Source: Rhizobiaceae bacterium
GTDB lineage: Bacteria > Pseudomonadota > Alphaproteobacteria > Rhizobiales > Rhizobiaceae
Reading direction: 5' to 3'
DNA length: 7,018 nt
Assembly (NCBI GenBank): GCA_913776675.1
Contig: CAJYRE010000495.1
Location: 1 to 7,018, forward strand
Each line of letters begins with the position of its first letter. Within the stretch, counting starts at the first letter, position 1. Both the position numbers and the translations under genes were made by a program. Shown here piece by piece: positions 1-6,653 of this stretch. The notes under the pieces were generated by a model. The model saw nothing but the letters and a program-made list of their open reading frames with translations. It did no database searches and was not told the DNA's origin.

Positions 1-1019
1 GTGGCAGCACGGTGACATTTGAAACCTGGGCGTCTGATGTCACCACCTATCAGGACAAGAACCCGACATGGCCCACCGATGCCAAACTGGCAGGCAAGCA
101 ACGCTTCCAGTTCAGCGGACTGGCCAAAGGCCGTCTGGTGGCGCATGGTACAACCAAGGCCAGTGCCAACCCCATTCCGGGCAGTGGCTGCGTGGTGCCA
201 AATGCCGATGCGGCCAAATCGGCCAATTTCCCCACAACAGGCTGCATTGCGGAAGAAGTGCGGCGCAATCGCCCGGCGTTTGACTATATTGTCAACAACA
301 AACTCAACACCACAGCGGGCCTTGTTGCCAATTTCAACAGCACAACACCCGTTCAGTTTCCGAAGTCATCCATTGAAGTCAAGGCAGACTGGGTAAAATT
401 CAGCGATCTGATCACTTGGCTGAGCAACAATGGTGTGACGATGACCACCGACAAAATTGCTCAAAACTACTACACCACCAATGACAGCGGGACAGACTAT
501 GCGCTGGTGGCGCTGCATCTCAATTCCAAGCTCACGCCAAACTGGGTTTGGCTGACCATTGAGCATGAGCTGAACCCCGGCCGCTGCGATACCATGGGCT
601 GTTTTGATGAATTCGGGGCTGCCGTTGCCACGGTTCCGCCGAATACCACAACGCCAAACACGCAGTATGGTGCCTGCACCAAATCTCCGGCTCTTGAGGC
701 GCTGTTCACCGCAGCCAAGCTGGACGCTGTGTGGGATCATTATTGCCTCAAGGCCACGCAAATCGACTTCACGCAGGCCTCAACCGGCAATGCCATTATT
801 GATGGCAATTCCGTCATCGAGCGCATCAATGCCAATGATCCGATTGCCAATTCATCCTGCATCTCGTGCCATTCGGCGGCGGGTTTTGATAAAACCGGAG
901 CGCTGAATTTCACAGGTCTGGGCCAAAGTCCGGTTGGCACCTATACCCTGCCCGCAACCTATAAATCCTACGATTTTGTCTGGGGGCCGATCACCATTCC
1001 ATCCTCAACCAGTCCATAA
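1..1019 (+). CDS. Hypothetical c-type haem-motif (CxxCH) protein, 5' partial
   Basis: The reading frame is open to the left edge (first complete codon at 3) and stops with TAA at 1017-1019. A GTG at 12 would give 335 residues, but no ribosome site precedes it and the frame continues upstream, so the N-terminus and any signal peptide are probably missing. Numbered from that GTG, a c-type haem-binding motif CISCH lies at 283-287 (bases 858-872), about 50 residues from the end. There are six other cysteines (60, 78, 192, 197, 222, 245); the 192/197 pair sits in GRCDTMGC, just after TIEHELNPG. Such spacing suits disulfides in an exported protein. A Trp/His-rich core at 163-203 (YALVALHLNSK, then NWVW) looks like the conserved heart of a family, but I cannot name it. 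No membrane segment is visible. Hand-counted 60-base lines give 45-62% GC, somewhat below parts of the mrp genes. The gene is clearly coding; haem attachment and periplasmic location are inferred, and the function is unknown. Confidence 0.8.
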   Translation, partial: GSTVTFETWASDVTTYQDKNPTWPTDAKLAGKQRFQFSGLAKGRLVAHGTTKASANPIPGSGCVVPNADAAKSANFPTTGCIAEEVRRNRPAFDYIVNNKLNTTAGLVANFNSTTPVQFPKSSIEVKADWVKFSDLITWLSNNGVTMTTDKIAQNYYTTNDSGTDYALVALHLNSKLTPNWVWLTIEHELNPGRCDTMGCFDEFGAAVATVPPNTTTPNTQYGACTKSPALEALFTAAKLDAVWDHYCLKATQIDFTQASTGNAIIDGNSVIERINANDPIANSSCISCHSAAGFDKTGALNFTGLGQSPVGTYTLPATYKSYDFVWGPITIPSSTSP

Positions 1020-1033
1020 GCCGCAACCACCCC

Positions 1034-1064
1034 AAAGCCGTGCGAGATTTCTCTGCACGGCTTT
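1034..1064. terminator. Probable bidirectional terminator hairpin
   Basis: AAAGCCGTGC (1034-1043) and GCACGGCTTT (1055-1064) are perfect inverted repeats around an 11-base loop, within which a further AGA/TCT pairing is possible. The hairpin starts 15 bases after the stop of the haem-motif gene and ends 17 bases before the stop of the convergent msrB. The stem begins with AAA and ends with TTT, so it offers a short U run in both directions, although a long U tract is absent. Position between two convergent stops is the strongest argument for a shared terminator. Confidence 0.75.
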
Positions 1065-1080
1065 GCCGGTTGATACAAGA

Positions 1081-1506
1081 TTAGGGATGAGACCCCGTCC
1101 GGTTCGGTTCAAACACCATGGAATAGCCGTTGATGCAGTATCGCAGCCCGGTTGGCTTGGGGCCATCGGGAAACACATGGCCCAGATGACCATCGCAGGC
1201 CGCACAGCGGATTTCGGTGCGCACCATGCCGTGGGATGTATCGCGGTATTCTGTCACCGCGCCGGGCGTGACCGGCTCGAAATAGCTTGGCCAGCCGCAG
1301 CCCGCATCAAACTTGGTATCGGAATAAAACAGCGGCGCATTGCAGCCCGCGCAGCGGTAAAGCCCCGGCTCGTTGCTGTTCCAATACGGTCCGGTGAAGG
1401 GGCGTTCGGTGCCATGTTCGCGCAGGATCCGGTATTGCTCCGGCGTTAATTGCTCGCGCCATTCCTGCTCGGATTTTTCCACTTTTTCTACGGCGTGGGT
1501 GGTCAT
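1081..1506 (-). CDS. msrB: Peptide-methionine (R)-S-oxide reductase MsrB
   Basis: The 141-residue product reduces methionine-R-sulfoxide in oxidised proteins back to methionine, normally with electrons from thioredoxin. It is a complete, single-domain MsrB. The structural zinc site is formed by CAGC (Cys52, Cys55) and CAAC (Cys101, Cys104). The catalytic cysteine is Cys124 in RYCIN, and Cys70 in DAGCGWPSY is the likely recycling cysteine. Other family signatures are TGPYWN (38-43) and [12 protein letters not shown] (105-116). The residues after the catalytic motif read GYSMVF, a variant of the more common NSASLRF-type ending. There is no signal peptide, so it should be cytoplasmic. The ATG at 1506 is preceded on the minus strand by AGGGAGAG, with the GGGAG core seven bases away, which supports this start. 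It is a single-gene unit, convergent with the haem-motif gene and divergent from mrpA. Confidence 0.96.
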   Translation of the reverse strand: MTTHAVEKVEKSEQEWREQLTPEQYRILREHGTERPFTGPYWNSNEPGLYRCAGCNAPLFYSDTKFDAGCGWPSYFEPVTPGAVTEYRDTSHGMVRTEIRCAACDGHLGHVFPDGPKPTGLRYCINGYSMVFEPNRTGSHP

Positions 1507-1511
1507 GAACG

Positions 1512-1519
1512 CTCTCCCT
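1512..1519 (-). promoter_or_regulatory. Ribosome binding site of msrB
   Basis: On the minus strand this reads AGGGAGAG. The GGGAG core (1514-1518) is seven bases ahead of the ATG at 1506-1504, a normal Shine-Dalgarno distance. It fixes the msrB start. Confidence 0.75.
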
Positions 1520-1556
1520 GAAGTTTTCTGAACCCTGAACTTTGCTCGGACTTGCT

Positions 1557-1618
1557 GATACCAAGGCTCTCAAAGATAGGATGTCTGTTGTCGCTTGCAA
1601 GCCGTGAACCTTGGTATC
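1557..1618. repeat. Perfect 10-bp inverted repeat bracketing the msrB promoter
   Basis: GATACCAAGG (1557-1566) is repeated in inverted form as CCTTGGTATC (1609-1618), with 42 bases between. The centres are 52 bases apart, about five DNA turns. Midway to the right arm lies a second perfect palindrome, GCTTGCAAGC (1593-1602). The arms flank the candidate msrB -35 and -10 boxes, which suggests paired operator sites for a DNA-bending or looping regulator. A long-looped RNA hairpin is possible but less likely at this loop size. The repeat is seen directly; its function is inferred. Confidence 0.55.
1573..1600 (-). promoter_or_regulatory. Candidate msrB promoter
   Basis: Read on the minus strand, TTGCAA (1600-1595) and TATCTT (1578-1573) are separated by 16 bases, each matching four of six consensus positions. 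In the form preferred by alphaproteobacteria, the boxes read CTTGCA and CTATCT. Transcription would begin near 1566, giving a leader of about 60 bases before the msrB ATG. The -35 box lies inside the perfect palindrome GCTTGCAAGC (1593-1602). Copies of an inverted repeat sit upstream of the -35 and at the expected start point. This is a motif match only. Confidence 0.4.
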
Positions 1619-1638
1619 CAACAGCCAATCGATTGTGT

Positions 1639-1669
1639 CTTGACGCGATAAACTGTCCCAAAGCGGATA
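1639..1669 (+). promoter_or_regulatory. Candidate promoter of the mrp operon
   Basis: CTTGAC (1639-1644; TTGACG at 1640-1645) matches the -35 box favoured in alphaproteobacteria. A weak -10, CGGATA (1664-1669), follows at 18 bases. A start near 1676 would give the operon a leader of about 200 bases. The -10 match is poor, so the call is tentative. The only better -35 match nearby, TTGACA at 1832, lies too close to the mrpA start to leave its ribosome site in the transcript. Confidence 0.3.
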
Positions 1670-1781
1670 AAAACATCATCAAGACTGGATTTTGCTACAA
1701 CCTTACATTATTTCCTGAACGACGAAAGACATGCCATCATGATGCTGGTCCCCGCAGCCGATCATCGTTCTGGCAAAGCCT

Positions 1782-1810
1782 CCTGTGCAGAAACCCGGTT
1801 TTCGCGCAGG
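1782..1810 (+). other. Potential stem-loop in the mrpA leader
   Basis: CCTGTGC (1782-1788) pairs with GCGCAGG (1804-1810) through one G-U wobble. After one mismatch (1789/1803) and another wobble (1790/1802), AAAC (1791-1794) pairs with GTTT (1798-1801) around a three-base loop. It lies about 65 bases before the mrpA ATG and has no U tract, so it is not an obvious terminator. It could shape the leader RNA, or be incidental. Confidence 0.3.
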
Positions 1811-1864
1811 GAACGGCGGAACAATGTCTGCTTGACAGATGTCCGCACGACCACAGATGACGAC

Positions 1865-1870
1865 AGGAGA
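1865..1870 (+). promoter_or_regulatory. Ribosome binding site deciding the mrpA start
   Basis: AGGAGA at 1865-1870 has its AGGAG core five bases before the ATG at 1875. The two earlier in-frame ATGs, at 1839 and 1857, have no comparable site at a normal distance. This places the mrpA start at 1875. Confidence 0.8.
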
Positions 1871-1874
1871 CGAG

Positions 1875-4253
1875 ATGATCGCTGATGTCGCCGGTATGAC
1901 TTTGCTGGCTTTATTCCTGCCATTTGCGGGAGCTGTTCTGGCCCCTGTGCTGATCAAACGGCTTGGGCATAAGGCTGCATGGGTGCTGGCGCTTCTACCA
2001 TTGGCATCATTTTTACACTTTCTGTCTTTCCTGCCTGAGATCACCGCGGGCGGCGCAGTCACCGGCGGCTATGCCTGGGTGCCCAGTTACAATCTCAGTT
2101 TCTCATGGTTTTTCGATGGCTTATCCCTGACCTTCGCCCTGCTGATAACCGGCATTGGTACGCTGATCATTCTCTATTCCGGCGGCTATATGAAAGGGCA
2201 TCCGCAGCAGGGGCGTTTTTTAGCGTTTGTCTTTCTGTTCATGGGGGCCATGCTGGGTGTGGTGGCTTCCGACAGCTTCCTCATGCTGTTTGTCTATTGG
2301 GAGCTGACATCGATCACCTCCTTCCTGCTGATCGGCTTTGATCACGAGCGGGAAGCGTCCCGACGGGCGGCCTTGCAGGCGCTGATCATCACCGGCGGCG
2401 GCGGACTTGCCCTGCTGGCCGGGCTGATCCTGATCTGGAACATTTCTGGCGTCACGCAGCTTTCCATGCTGCTCCATATTCAGAATATTGTCACGGCCAG
2501 CCCGTTTTATCTGGCCGCCCTGCTGCTGGTGCTGGGCGGTGCCCTGACCAAATCGGCGCAATTTCCTTTTCACGTCTGGCTGCCCAATGCCATGGAAGCC
2601 CCCACGCCGGTGTCGGCCTATCTGCATTCTGCCACCATGGTAAAGGCAGGCGTCTATCTGCTGATGCGCTTGCAGCCTGTTTTGGGCGGCACGCCAGCAT
2701 GGGAAATCCTGCTGCCGTTTTTTGGCGGCATCACACTGATTGTCGGGGCTGTCATGGCTGTGCGCCAGACGGATCTGAAACAGATGCTGGCCTATACCAC
2801 CGTCTCATCGCTGGGCCTGCTGGTGATGCTGACCGGCTATGGATCGCCCCATGCACTCGCAGCCGCCGTGCTGTATCTGATTGCCCATTCGCTGTTCAAA
2901 GGCGCATTGTTCATGGTGGCAGGCATTCTGGATCATGAAACCGGCACCCGCGATGTCACCCGCCTGGGCGGACTGGCCAAAACCATGCCCCTCACCTTTA
3001 TGGCGGCGCTGCTGGCGGGGCTGTCCATGGCCGGGTTGCCGCCGCTGGTGGGCTTTCTGGCCAAGGAAGAAATATATGCCGCTCTGGCCCATGGCGGCAT
3101 CCGCTCGGTGCTGTTCACCACCCTTGCCGTGGCGGGCAATGGGTTGATGATGGTGGTGGGGCTGACGCTGGCTTTCACCCCGTTTTTCGGGCCGCGTCGG
3201 CAAACACCCCAACCCCCGCATGAAGGCCCTGCCCTGCTGTGGCTGGGGCCGGTGGTGCTGGCCGTTCTCAGCCTTGGTGGCGGCATTTTCTCCAGCCTGC
3301 TGCATACGCATTTCTCCAGCCCGATGGTCAGCGCGGTCGCTGGTGAAGCGCGCGTGGTGGACATCAGCATCATCCCGCATATCGGCCTGCCACTGGGCCT
3401 GTCTTTGCTGACCATGGCCATTGGCTTTGCGCTGTTTTCGTCTCTCCATCGTCTTCGCACCCACCTGGCCCGACTGCTGGATGCCATGGGACCGGGACCG
3501 GATCGCGGCTTTGACCATTTGCTGGCTAGCTTGATCAAAGCCGCCCACCGCATCACCAACGTGATTCATGGCGGGCGGCTGGATGTGTATGTCACTGTCA
3601 CCCTGATCATTCTGGCCTGTGCATTCTGGGTGCCCATGGCAGTGTTTGCTGAATGGCCATCCCTGCCCAAGCTGCCCGCACACATCGAGCTGTATGAAGC
3701 CGCCTTTTTGCTGATTGCGGTGATGGGCCTTTATGCTGTGCTGCGCTCGCGCAACCGGCTGACGGCCATTGTATCGCTTGGTATTCAGGGCTTTGCCATT
3801 TCGGTGATTTTTCTGCTGTTTGGCGCGCCCGATCTGTCCTTCACCCAGTTCATGATTGAAACGCTCTCGGTGGTGATTCTGGCGCTGGTGATGACCCGGC
3901 TGAAACTCTATCCCAATGATCACCGCCCATGGCCGCAGGTGGTGCTGGACAGCTCCGTGGCGCTTCTGGGCGGGCTGGGCCTGATGCTGATGATGCTGCG
4001 CGTCACCGAACAGCCACTGGACCAGACTCTGTCACGGTTTTTCAGCACCTATTCCAAACTGCTGGCCCATGGCGAAAACGTGGTCAATGTGATCATTGTC
4101 GATTTCCGCGGGGTTGATACGCTGGGCGAGATTGCCGTGGTCATGGTCACGGGGCTGGCGATTCTGGCCCTGATCCGCATCCGCGCGCCCAGACGGCCAA
4201 GCGTGGCAGGTGCCGCAGCGCCCCAACCGCCTGCTTCGGAGATCACGTCATGA
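1875..4253 (+). CDS. mrpA: Na+(K+)/H+ antiporter subunit A, MrpA/PhaA
   Basis: This is the largest subunit of the Mrp cation/proton antiporter, an inner-membrane complex that exchanges Na+ or K+ for protons and is related to complex I subunit NuoL. From the ATG at 1875 it has 792 residues, the usual size for group 1 MrpA. It has an N-terminal antiporter domain (about 70-115), a proton-channel domain (about 127-430), then a DUF4040-like region (about 605-680) and an MbhE-like C-terminus (about 690-770), with many hydrophobic helices. Key residues are Glu143 in YWELTS, Lys226 and His233 in [13 protein letters not shown], His251, Lys302 in TDLKQM, Glu662 in FMIETLS and Glu752 in DTLGEI. Several of these line up at a constant offset of 3 with residues I recall as essential in Bacillus MrpA. 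ATGs at 1839 and 1857 would add 12 or 6 residues but lack a ribosome site. The stop overlaps mrpB by four bases. In rhizobia the homologue is named phaA. Confidence 0.95.
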   Translation: MIADVAGMTLLALFLPFAGAVLAPVLIKRLGHKAAWVLALLPLASFLHFLSFLPEITAGGAVTGGYAWVPSYNLSFSWFFDGLSLTFALLITGIGTLIILYSGGYMKGHPQQGRFLAFVFLFMGAMLGVVASDSFLMLFVYWELTSITSFLLIGFDHEREASRRAALQALIITGGGGLALLAGLILIWNISGVTQLSMLLHIQNIVTASPFYLAALLLVLGGALTKSAQFPFHVWLPNAMEAPTPVSAYLHSATMVKAGVYLLMRLQPVLGGTPAWEILLPFFGGITLIVGAVMAVRQTDLKQMLAYTTVSSLGLLVMLTGYGSPHALAAAVLYLIAHSLFKGALFMVAGILDHETGTRDVTRLGGLAKTMPLTFMAALLAGLSMAGLPPLVGFLAKEEIYAALAHGGIRSVLFTTLAVAGNGLMMVVGLTLAFTPFFGPRRQTPQPPHEGPALLWLGPVVLAVLSLGGGIFSSLLHTHFSSPMVSAVAGEARVVDISIIPHIGLPLGLSLLTMAIGFALFSSLHRLRTHLARLLDAMGPGPDRGFDHLLASLIKAAHRITNVIHGGRLDVYVTVTLIILACAFWVPMAVFAEWPSLPKLPAHIELYEAAFLLIAVMGLYAVLRSRNRLTAIVSLGIQGFAISVIFLLFGAPDLSFTQFMIETLSVVILALVMTRLKLYPNDHRPWPQVVLDSSVALLGGLGLMLMMLRVTEQPLDQTLSRFFSTYSKLLAHGENVVNVIIVDFRGVDTLGEIAVVMVTGLAILALIRIRAPRRPSVAGAAAPQPPASEITS

Positions 4254-4669
4254 AAACAGTGATCTTTCGCACGGTTGCTCCGCTGATTACCGCGCTTATG
4301 CTGCTGTTTTCGCTGTTTGTGCTGTTGCGTGGCCATAATGAACCGGGCGGCGGCTTCATTGGCGGGCTGATTGCCGCATCCGGCTTTGCCATTTATGGCA
4401 TGGCCTTTGGTGTGCAGGCCGTGCGGCGGGCGCTGTGGGCGCATCCGCTCTCTATTGCCGGCAGCGGCCTGTTGCTGGCCTGCCTTTCCGGTCTCATCTC
4501 GGCCTTTGCCGGTGTGCCGTTCATGACCGGATTGTGGATCTATCCGCAGGTTTTCGGGGTTGAGGTGCCGCTGGCCACGGTGATGTCTTTCGATCTGGGC
4601 GTTTATCTGGTGGTGGTCGGGGCCATCACCTCGATTGCGCTTGGCTTGAGTGAACGGGAGAACGATTGA
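4250..4669 (+). CDS. mrpB: Na+(K+)/H+ antiporter subunit B, MrpB/PhaB
   Basis: This 139-residue membrane protein is the MnhB-type subunit of the Mrp antiporter. The signature [14 protein letters not shown] spans residues 27-40, and a second conserved stretch, [11 protein letters not shown], lies at 114-124. About four hydrophobic helices are visible, consistent with the family. It starts at the ATG at 4250, overlapping the mrpA stop in ATGA, and a GGAG (4238-4241) sits eight bases upstream, which suggests translational coupling. In group 2 Mrp systems this domain is fused to the end of subunit A; here it is a separate gene, so the operon is the seven-gene type. Confidence 0.95.
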   Translation: MKTVIFRTVAPLITALMLLFSLFVLLRGHNEPGGGFIGGLIAASGFAIYGMAFGVQAVRRALWAHPLSIAGSGLLLACLSGLISAFAGVPFMTGLWIYPQVFGVEVPLATVMSFDLGVYLVVVGAITSIALGLSEREND

Positions 4670-5046
4670 TGGAAGCGCTTTTTTCTGTCGTGGTCGGCCT
4701 GTTTGCCACCAGCGCCTTTTACCTGATCATGTCGCGCCATATTGTGCGGGTGCTTTTGGGCATTGTGCTGCTGGGCAATGCCGTCAATCTGGGCTTGTTC
4801 ACCCTTGGCCGCCTGACACAGGGCATTCCGCCCATCATGCTGAATGATCAGCAAACCCTGCCCGCAACGGCGGCCAATCCCCTGCCGCAAGCGCTGATTC
4901 TGACGGCCATTGTGATTTCCTTCTCCTTCTTCGCCTTCTTGCTGGTGCTGTCCTATCGCGCCTATCAGGATCTCGACACCGATGACACGGACGAAATGCG
5001 GCTGGCCGAGCCGAAAGACCCGCCCTTGCCACCACTGGGCTACTGA
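4669..5046 (+). CDS. mrpC: Na+(K+)/H+ antiporter subunit C, MrpC/PhaC
   Basis: This 125-residue protein is the NuoK-like subunit of the Mrp complex, with three predicted membrane helices (about 4-22, 27-47 and 75-97). Family signatures are GIVLLGNAVNLGLF (31-44) and NPLPQALILTAIVIS (70-84). The C-terminal tail (about 100-125) is acidic then proline-rich (DLDTDDTDE, later DPPLPPLGY) and should lie outside the membrane. I chose the ATG at 4669, which shares one base with the mrpB stop (TGATG) and has GGGAG (4656-4660) eight bases upstream. A TTG at 4666 is in frame and would add one residue, but ATG is the simpler start. It is followed by a 41-base gap before mrpD. Confidence 0.94.
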   Translation: MEALFSVVVGLFATSAFYLIMSRHIVRVLLGIVLLGNAVNLGLFTLGRLTQGIPPIMLNDQQTLPATAANPLPQALILTAIVISFSFFAFLLVLSYRAYQDLDTDDTDEMRLAEPKDPPLPPLGY

Positions 5047-5087
5047 CATCGGGTGATCAACAGCAAGACAAAAGACAACAGGACAGC
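5047..5087 (+). promoter_or_regulatory. mrpC-mrpD spacer with mrpD ribosome binding site
   Basis: This is the only non-overlapping junction of the visible mrp genes, at 41 bases. It is purine-rich and contains AGGA (5080-5083) four bases before the mrpD ATG. I see no stem-loop or promoter, so it probably only allows independent ribosome entry at mrpD. Confidence 0.6.
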
Positions 5088-6653
5088 ATGGCCGTTTCAA
5101 ATCTCAATCCCGCAGCAGTGACCGCCGCCATGGTGACGGAGCCAACCACCTGGGTGCAATGGCTGCCGATTCTGCCTGTGATGCTATGCCTGATGGGGGC
5201 TGCCGTGCTGATGATGATCCGCGAGCAGACCCGCTTTCATGCAACAGTTGCCATGGGTGTTCTGGGCGTTCTGGTGGGGCTGGATGCCATGCTGCTGGGA
5301 TATGTGGCAAGCCACGGCCCGCTGACGGTGATGATGGGCCGCTGGCTGCCCCCCTTCGGCATTGCCTTCACTGTGGATCTCACCGGCGCGCTCTTTGCCC
5401 TCACCTCTGCCATCGTGGCACTGGCGGGCGGCATCTATGCGCTGGTGGATATTCAGCTTTCGGCCCGCAGGTATGGCTTTTTTCCGTTTCTGCTGGTGTT
5501 GATGGCCGGTGTCAGCGGTGCTTTTCTCACCGGCGATCTGTTCAATCTGTATGTGTGGTTCGAAGTTCTACTGATCTCATCCTTTGGCATGCTGATTCTC
5601 GGCTCCGAGCGCGAACAGATTGATGGGGCGCTGAAATATGCCATCCTCAATCTGATCGCCACCACGCTGTTTCTGCTCAGCGTCGGCTTTGTCTATGCCA
5701 TCTTCGGCACGCTGAACATGGCGGACATCACCCGCAAGGCCAATGACCTGCGCGAAACCGCACCGCTGCTGACCCTGACCTGCCTGCTGACATTGGCCTT
5801 TGCCATGAAGGCGGCGGCCTTTCCGGTCAATTTCTGGCTGCCAGCCTCCTATCACACGCCGCGCATTGTGGTATCGGCGCTGTTTGCAGCCCTGCTGACC
5901 AAAGTGGGAATCTACAGCCTGATCCGTGTGGTGGTGATGATGTTTCCGGTGGAGCAGGAGGTGTTGAGCCTGCCGCTGGCGCTGGTGGCCGCCGCCACCA
6001 TGGTGCTGGGGGCATTGGGCGCGCTGGCCCAGACGGATACCCGCAAACTGCTGGGTTTTCTGGTCATTTCCGGCATTGGTTCCATGCTGACCGGCATTGC
6101 CATTGGCGGCTTGCAAGGGCTGAGCGCCACGCTTTTTTACACGCTGCATTCCATTGTGCTGATGGCCGCCCTTTACTTTGTTATCGGGCAGGCAGGCCGC
6201 ATGGCAGGCAGCTTTTCCCTCTCAACGCTGTCGGGGATTTATCGGGCCGCGCCGCTCTTTTCCTTTGTGTCGCTGGCGCTGTTTTTTGCCGCCAGCGGCC
6301 TGCCGCCGTTTTCCGGCTTCTGGCCCAAGGCCATGCTGCTGAAGGCCGCACTGGATATTGGGGCCTGGTGGCTGGCTGCCAGCATTCTCGTGGCTGGCTT
6401 TATCACCACCATTGCCATTGTGCGGGTGTTTTTGCTGGCCTATTGGCGCTCCAACCCGGACAGGCCCGTGGAGGGCCATCATGCGGGCCTCTCACCAGCA
6501 GCAATGCTGCCGATTCTGCTGCTGACGGGGCTGGTCATCGGGTTCGGTGTGTTTCCGGAACGCTTAATCAGCCTCTCTCAAGATGCCGCCATTGGTTTGC
6601 TGGACCCCGACGGCTATATTGCCTCGGTGTTTCCGAAAGGGAATGTGCCATGA
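5088..6653 (+). CDS. mrpD: Na+(K+)/H+ antiporter subunit D, MrpD/PhaD
   Basis: This 521-residue membrane protein is the second channel-like subunit of the Mrp antiporter, homologous to NuoM/NuoN and carrying the proton-antiporter fold. The residues of the ion path are present: Glu159 in YVWFEVLL, Lys241 in FAMKAAAFPVNFWLP, Lys272 in LLTKVGIY and Lys414 in SGFWPKAM. Glu159, Lys241 and Lys414 are displaced by a constant 22 from residues I recall as essential in Bacillus MrpD (Glu137, Lys219, Lys392), which argues for an intact protein. About 14 hydrophobic helices are visible from residue 25. Residues 1-24 form a polar, Ala/Thr-rich extension ahead of WLPILPV. The ATG at 5088 has AGGA four bases upstream; a later ATG at 5130 (Met15) has no ribosome site. 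The stop overlaps mrpE by four bases. Confidence 0.95.
   Translation: MAVSNLNPAAVTAAMVTEPTTWVQWLPILPVMLCLMGAAVLMMIREQTRFHATVAMGVLGVLVGLDAMLLGYVASHGPLTVMMGRWLPPFGIAFTVDLTGALFALTSAIVALAGGIYALVDIQLSARRYGFFPFLLVLMAGVSGAFLTGDLFNLYVWFEVLLISSFGMLILGSEREQIDGALKYAILNLIATTLFLLSVGFVYAIFGTLNMADITRKANDLRETAPLLTLTCLLTLAFAMKAAAFPVNFWLPASYHTPRIVVSALFAALLTKVGIYSLIRVVVMMFPVEQEVLSLPLALVAAATMVLGALGALAQTDTRKLLGFLVISGIGSMLTGIAIGGLQGLSATLFYTLHSIVLMAALYFVIGQAGRMAGSFSLSTLSGIYRAAPLFSFVSLALFFAASGLPPFSGFWPKAMLLKAALDIGAWWLAASILVAGFITTIAIVRVFLLAYWRSNPDRPVEGHHAGLSPAAMLPILLLTGLVIGFGVFPERLISLSQDAAIGLLDPDGYIASVFPKGNVP

Larger units (their letters stand above)
1507..1874. other. Divergent msrB/mrpA intergenic region, no convincing gene
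   Basis: This 368-base stretch separates the divergent msrB and mrpA starts. Short frames that cross it have neither a ribosome site nor recognisable protein character. The middle is AT-rich compared with the flanking genes: I counted 23 G+C in the 60 bases from 1681, as expected of promoter DNA. It holds the inverted repeat at 1557-1618, candidate promoters on both strands, the palindrome CATCATGATG (1735-1744), the hairpin at 1782-1810 and the mrpA ribosome site. Short repeats of CTGAA at 1518, 1528 and 1535 lie in the msrB leader. I see no tRNA, known riboswitch or insertion-sequence end. Confidence 0.7.

Noticed and set aside
1516..1539. Direct repeats CCCTGAA at 1516 and 1533 with a third CTGAA between
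   Set aside because: They are short, unevenly spaced and partly explained by the msrB ribosome site, so no separate feature is claimed.
1557..1618. Inverted repeat as the ends of a small mobile element (MITE)
   Set aside because: The unit is only 62 bases, and I see no flanking target-site duplication. The promoter-operator reading fits better, although copy-number data would be needed to exclude an element.
1821..1842. Stem-loop around CTTGA (ATGTCTG paired with CAGATGT) just before mrpA
   Set aside because: Two of seven pairs are wobbles and the stem is short, so it is not distinguishable from chance.
1832..1860. Perfect -35 hexamer TTGACA at 1832-1837 as the mrp promoter
   Set aside because: At 17 bases spacing the -10 is AGATGA, a poor match. 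Transcription would begin near 1866, cutting into the ribosome site of the preferred start at 1875.
1552..1860. 102-codon + strand frame in the intergenic region
   Set aside because: No ribosome site, no recognisable protein features, and it crosses the repeats and the candidate promoters of both flanking genes.
2805..3923. Long minus-strand open frame of 372 codons opposite mrpA
   Set aside because: Its translation is rich in Gln, His and Arg, as expected from the complement of a hydrophobic membrane protein gene. It lies wholly inside mrpA, whose family identity is certain.
4669..5046. Reading mrpC as a nuoK of a complex I operon
   Set aside because: The neighbours are MrpA, MrpB, MrpD and MrpE; MrpB and MrpE types do not occur in ordinary complex I operons.
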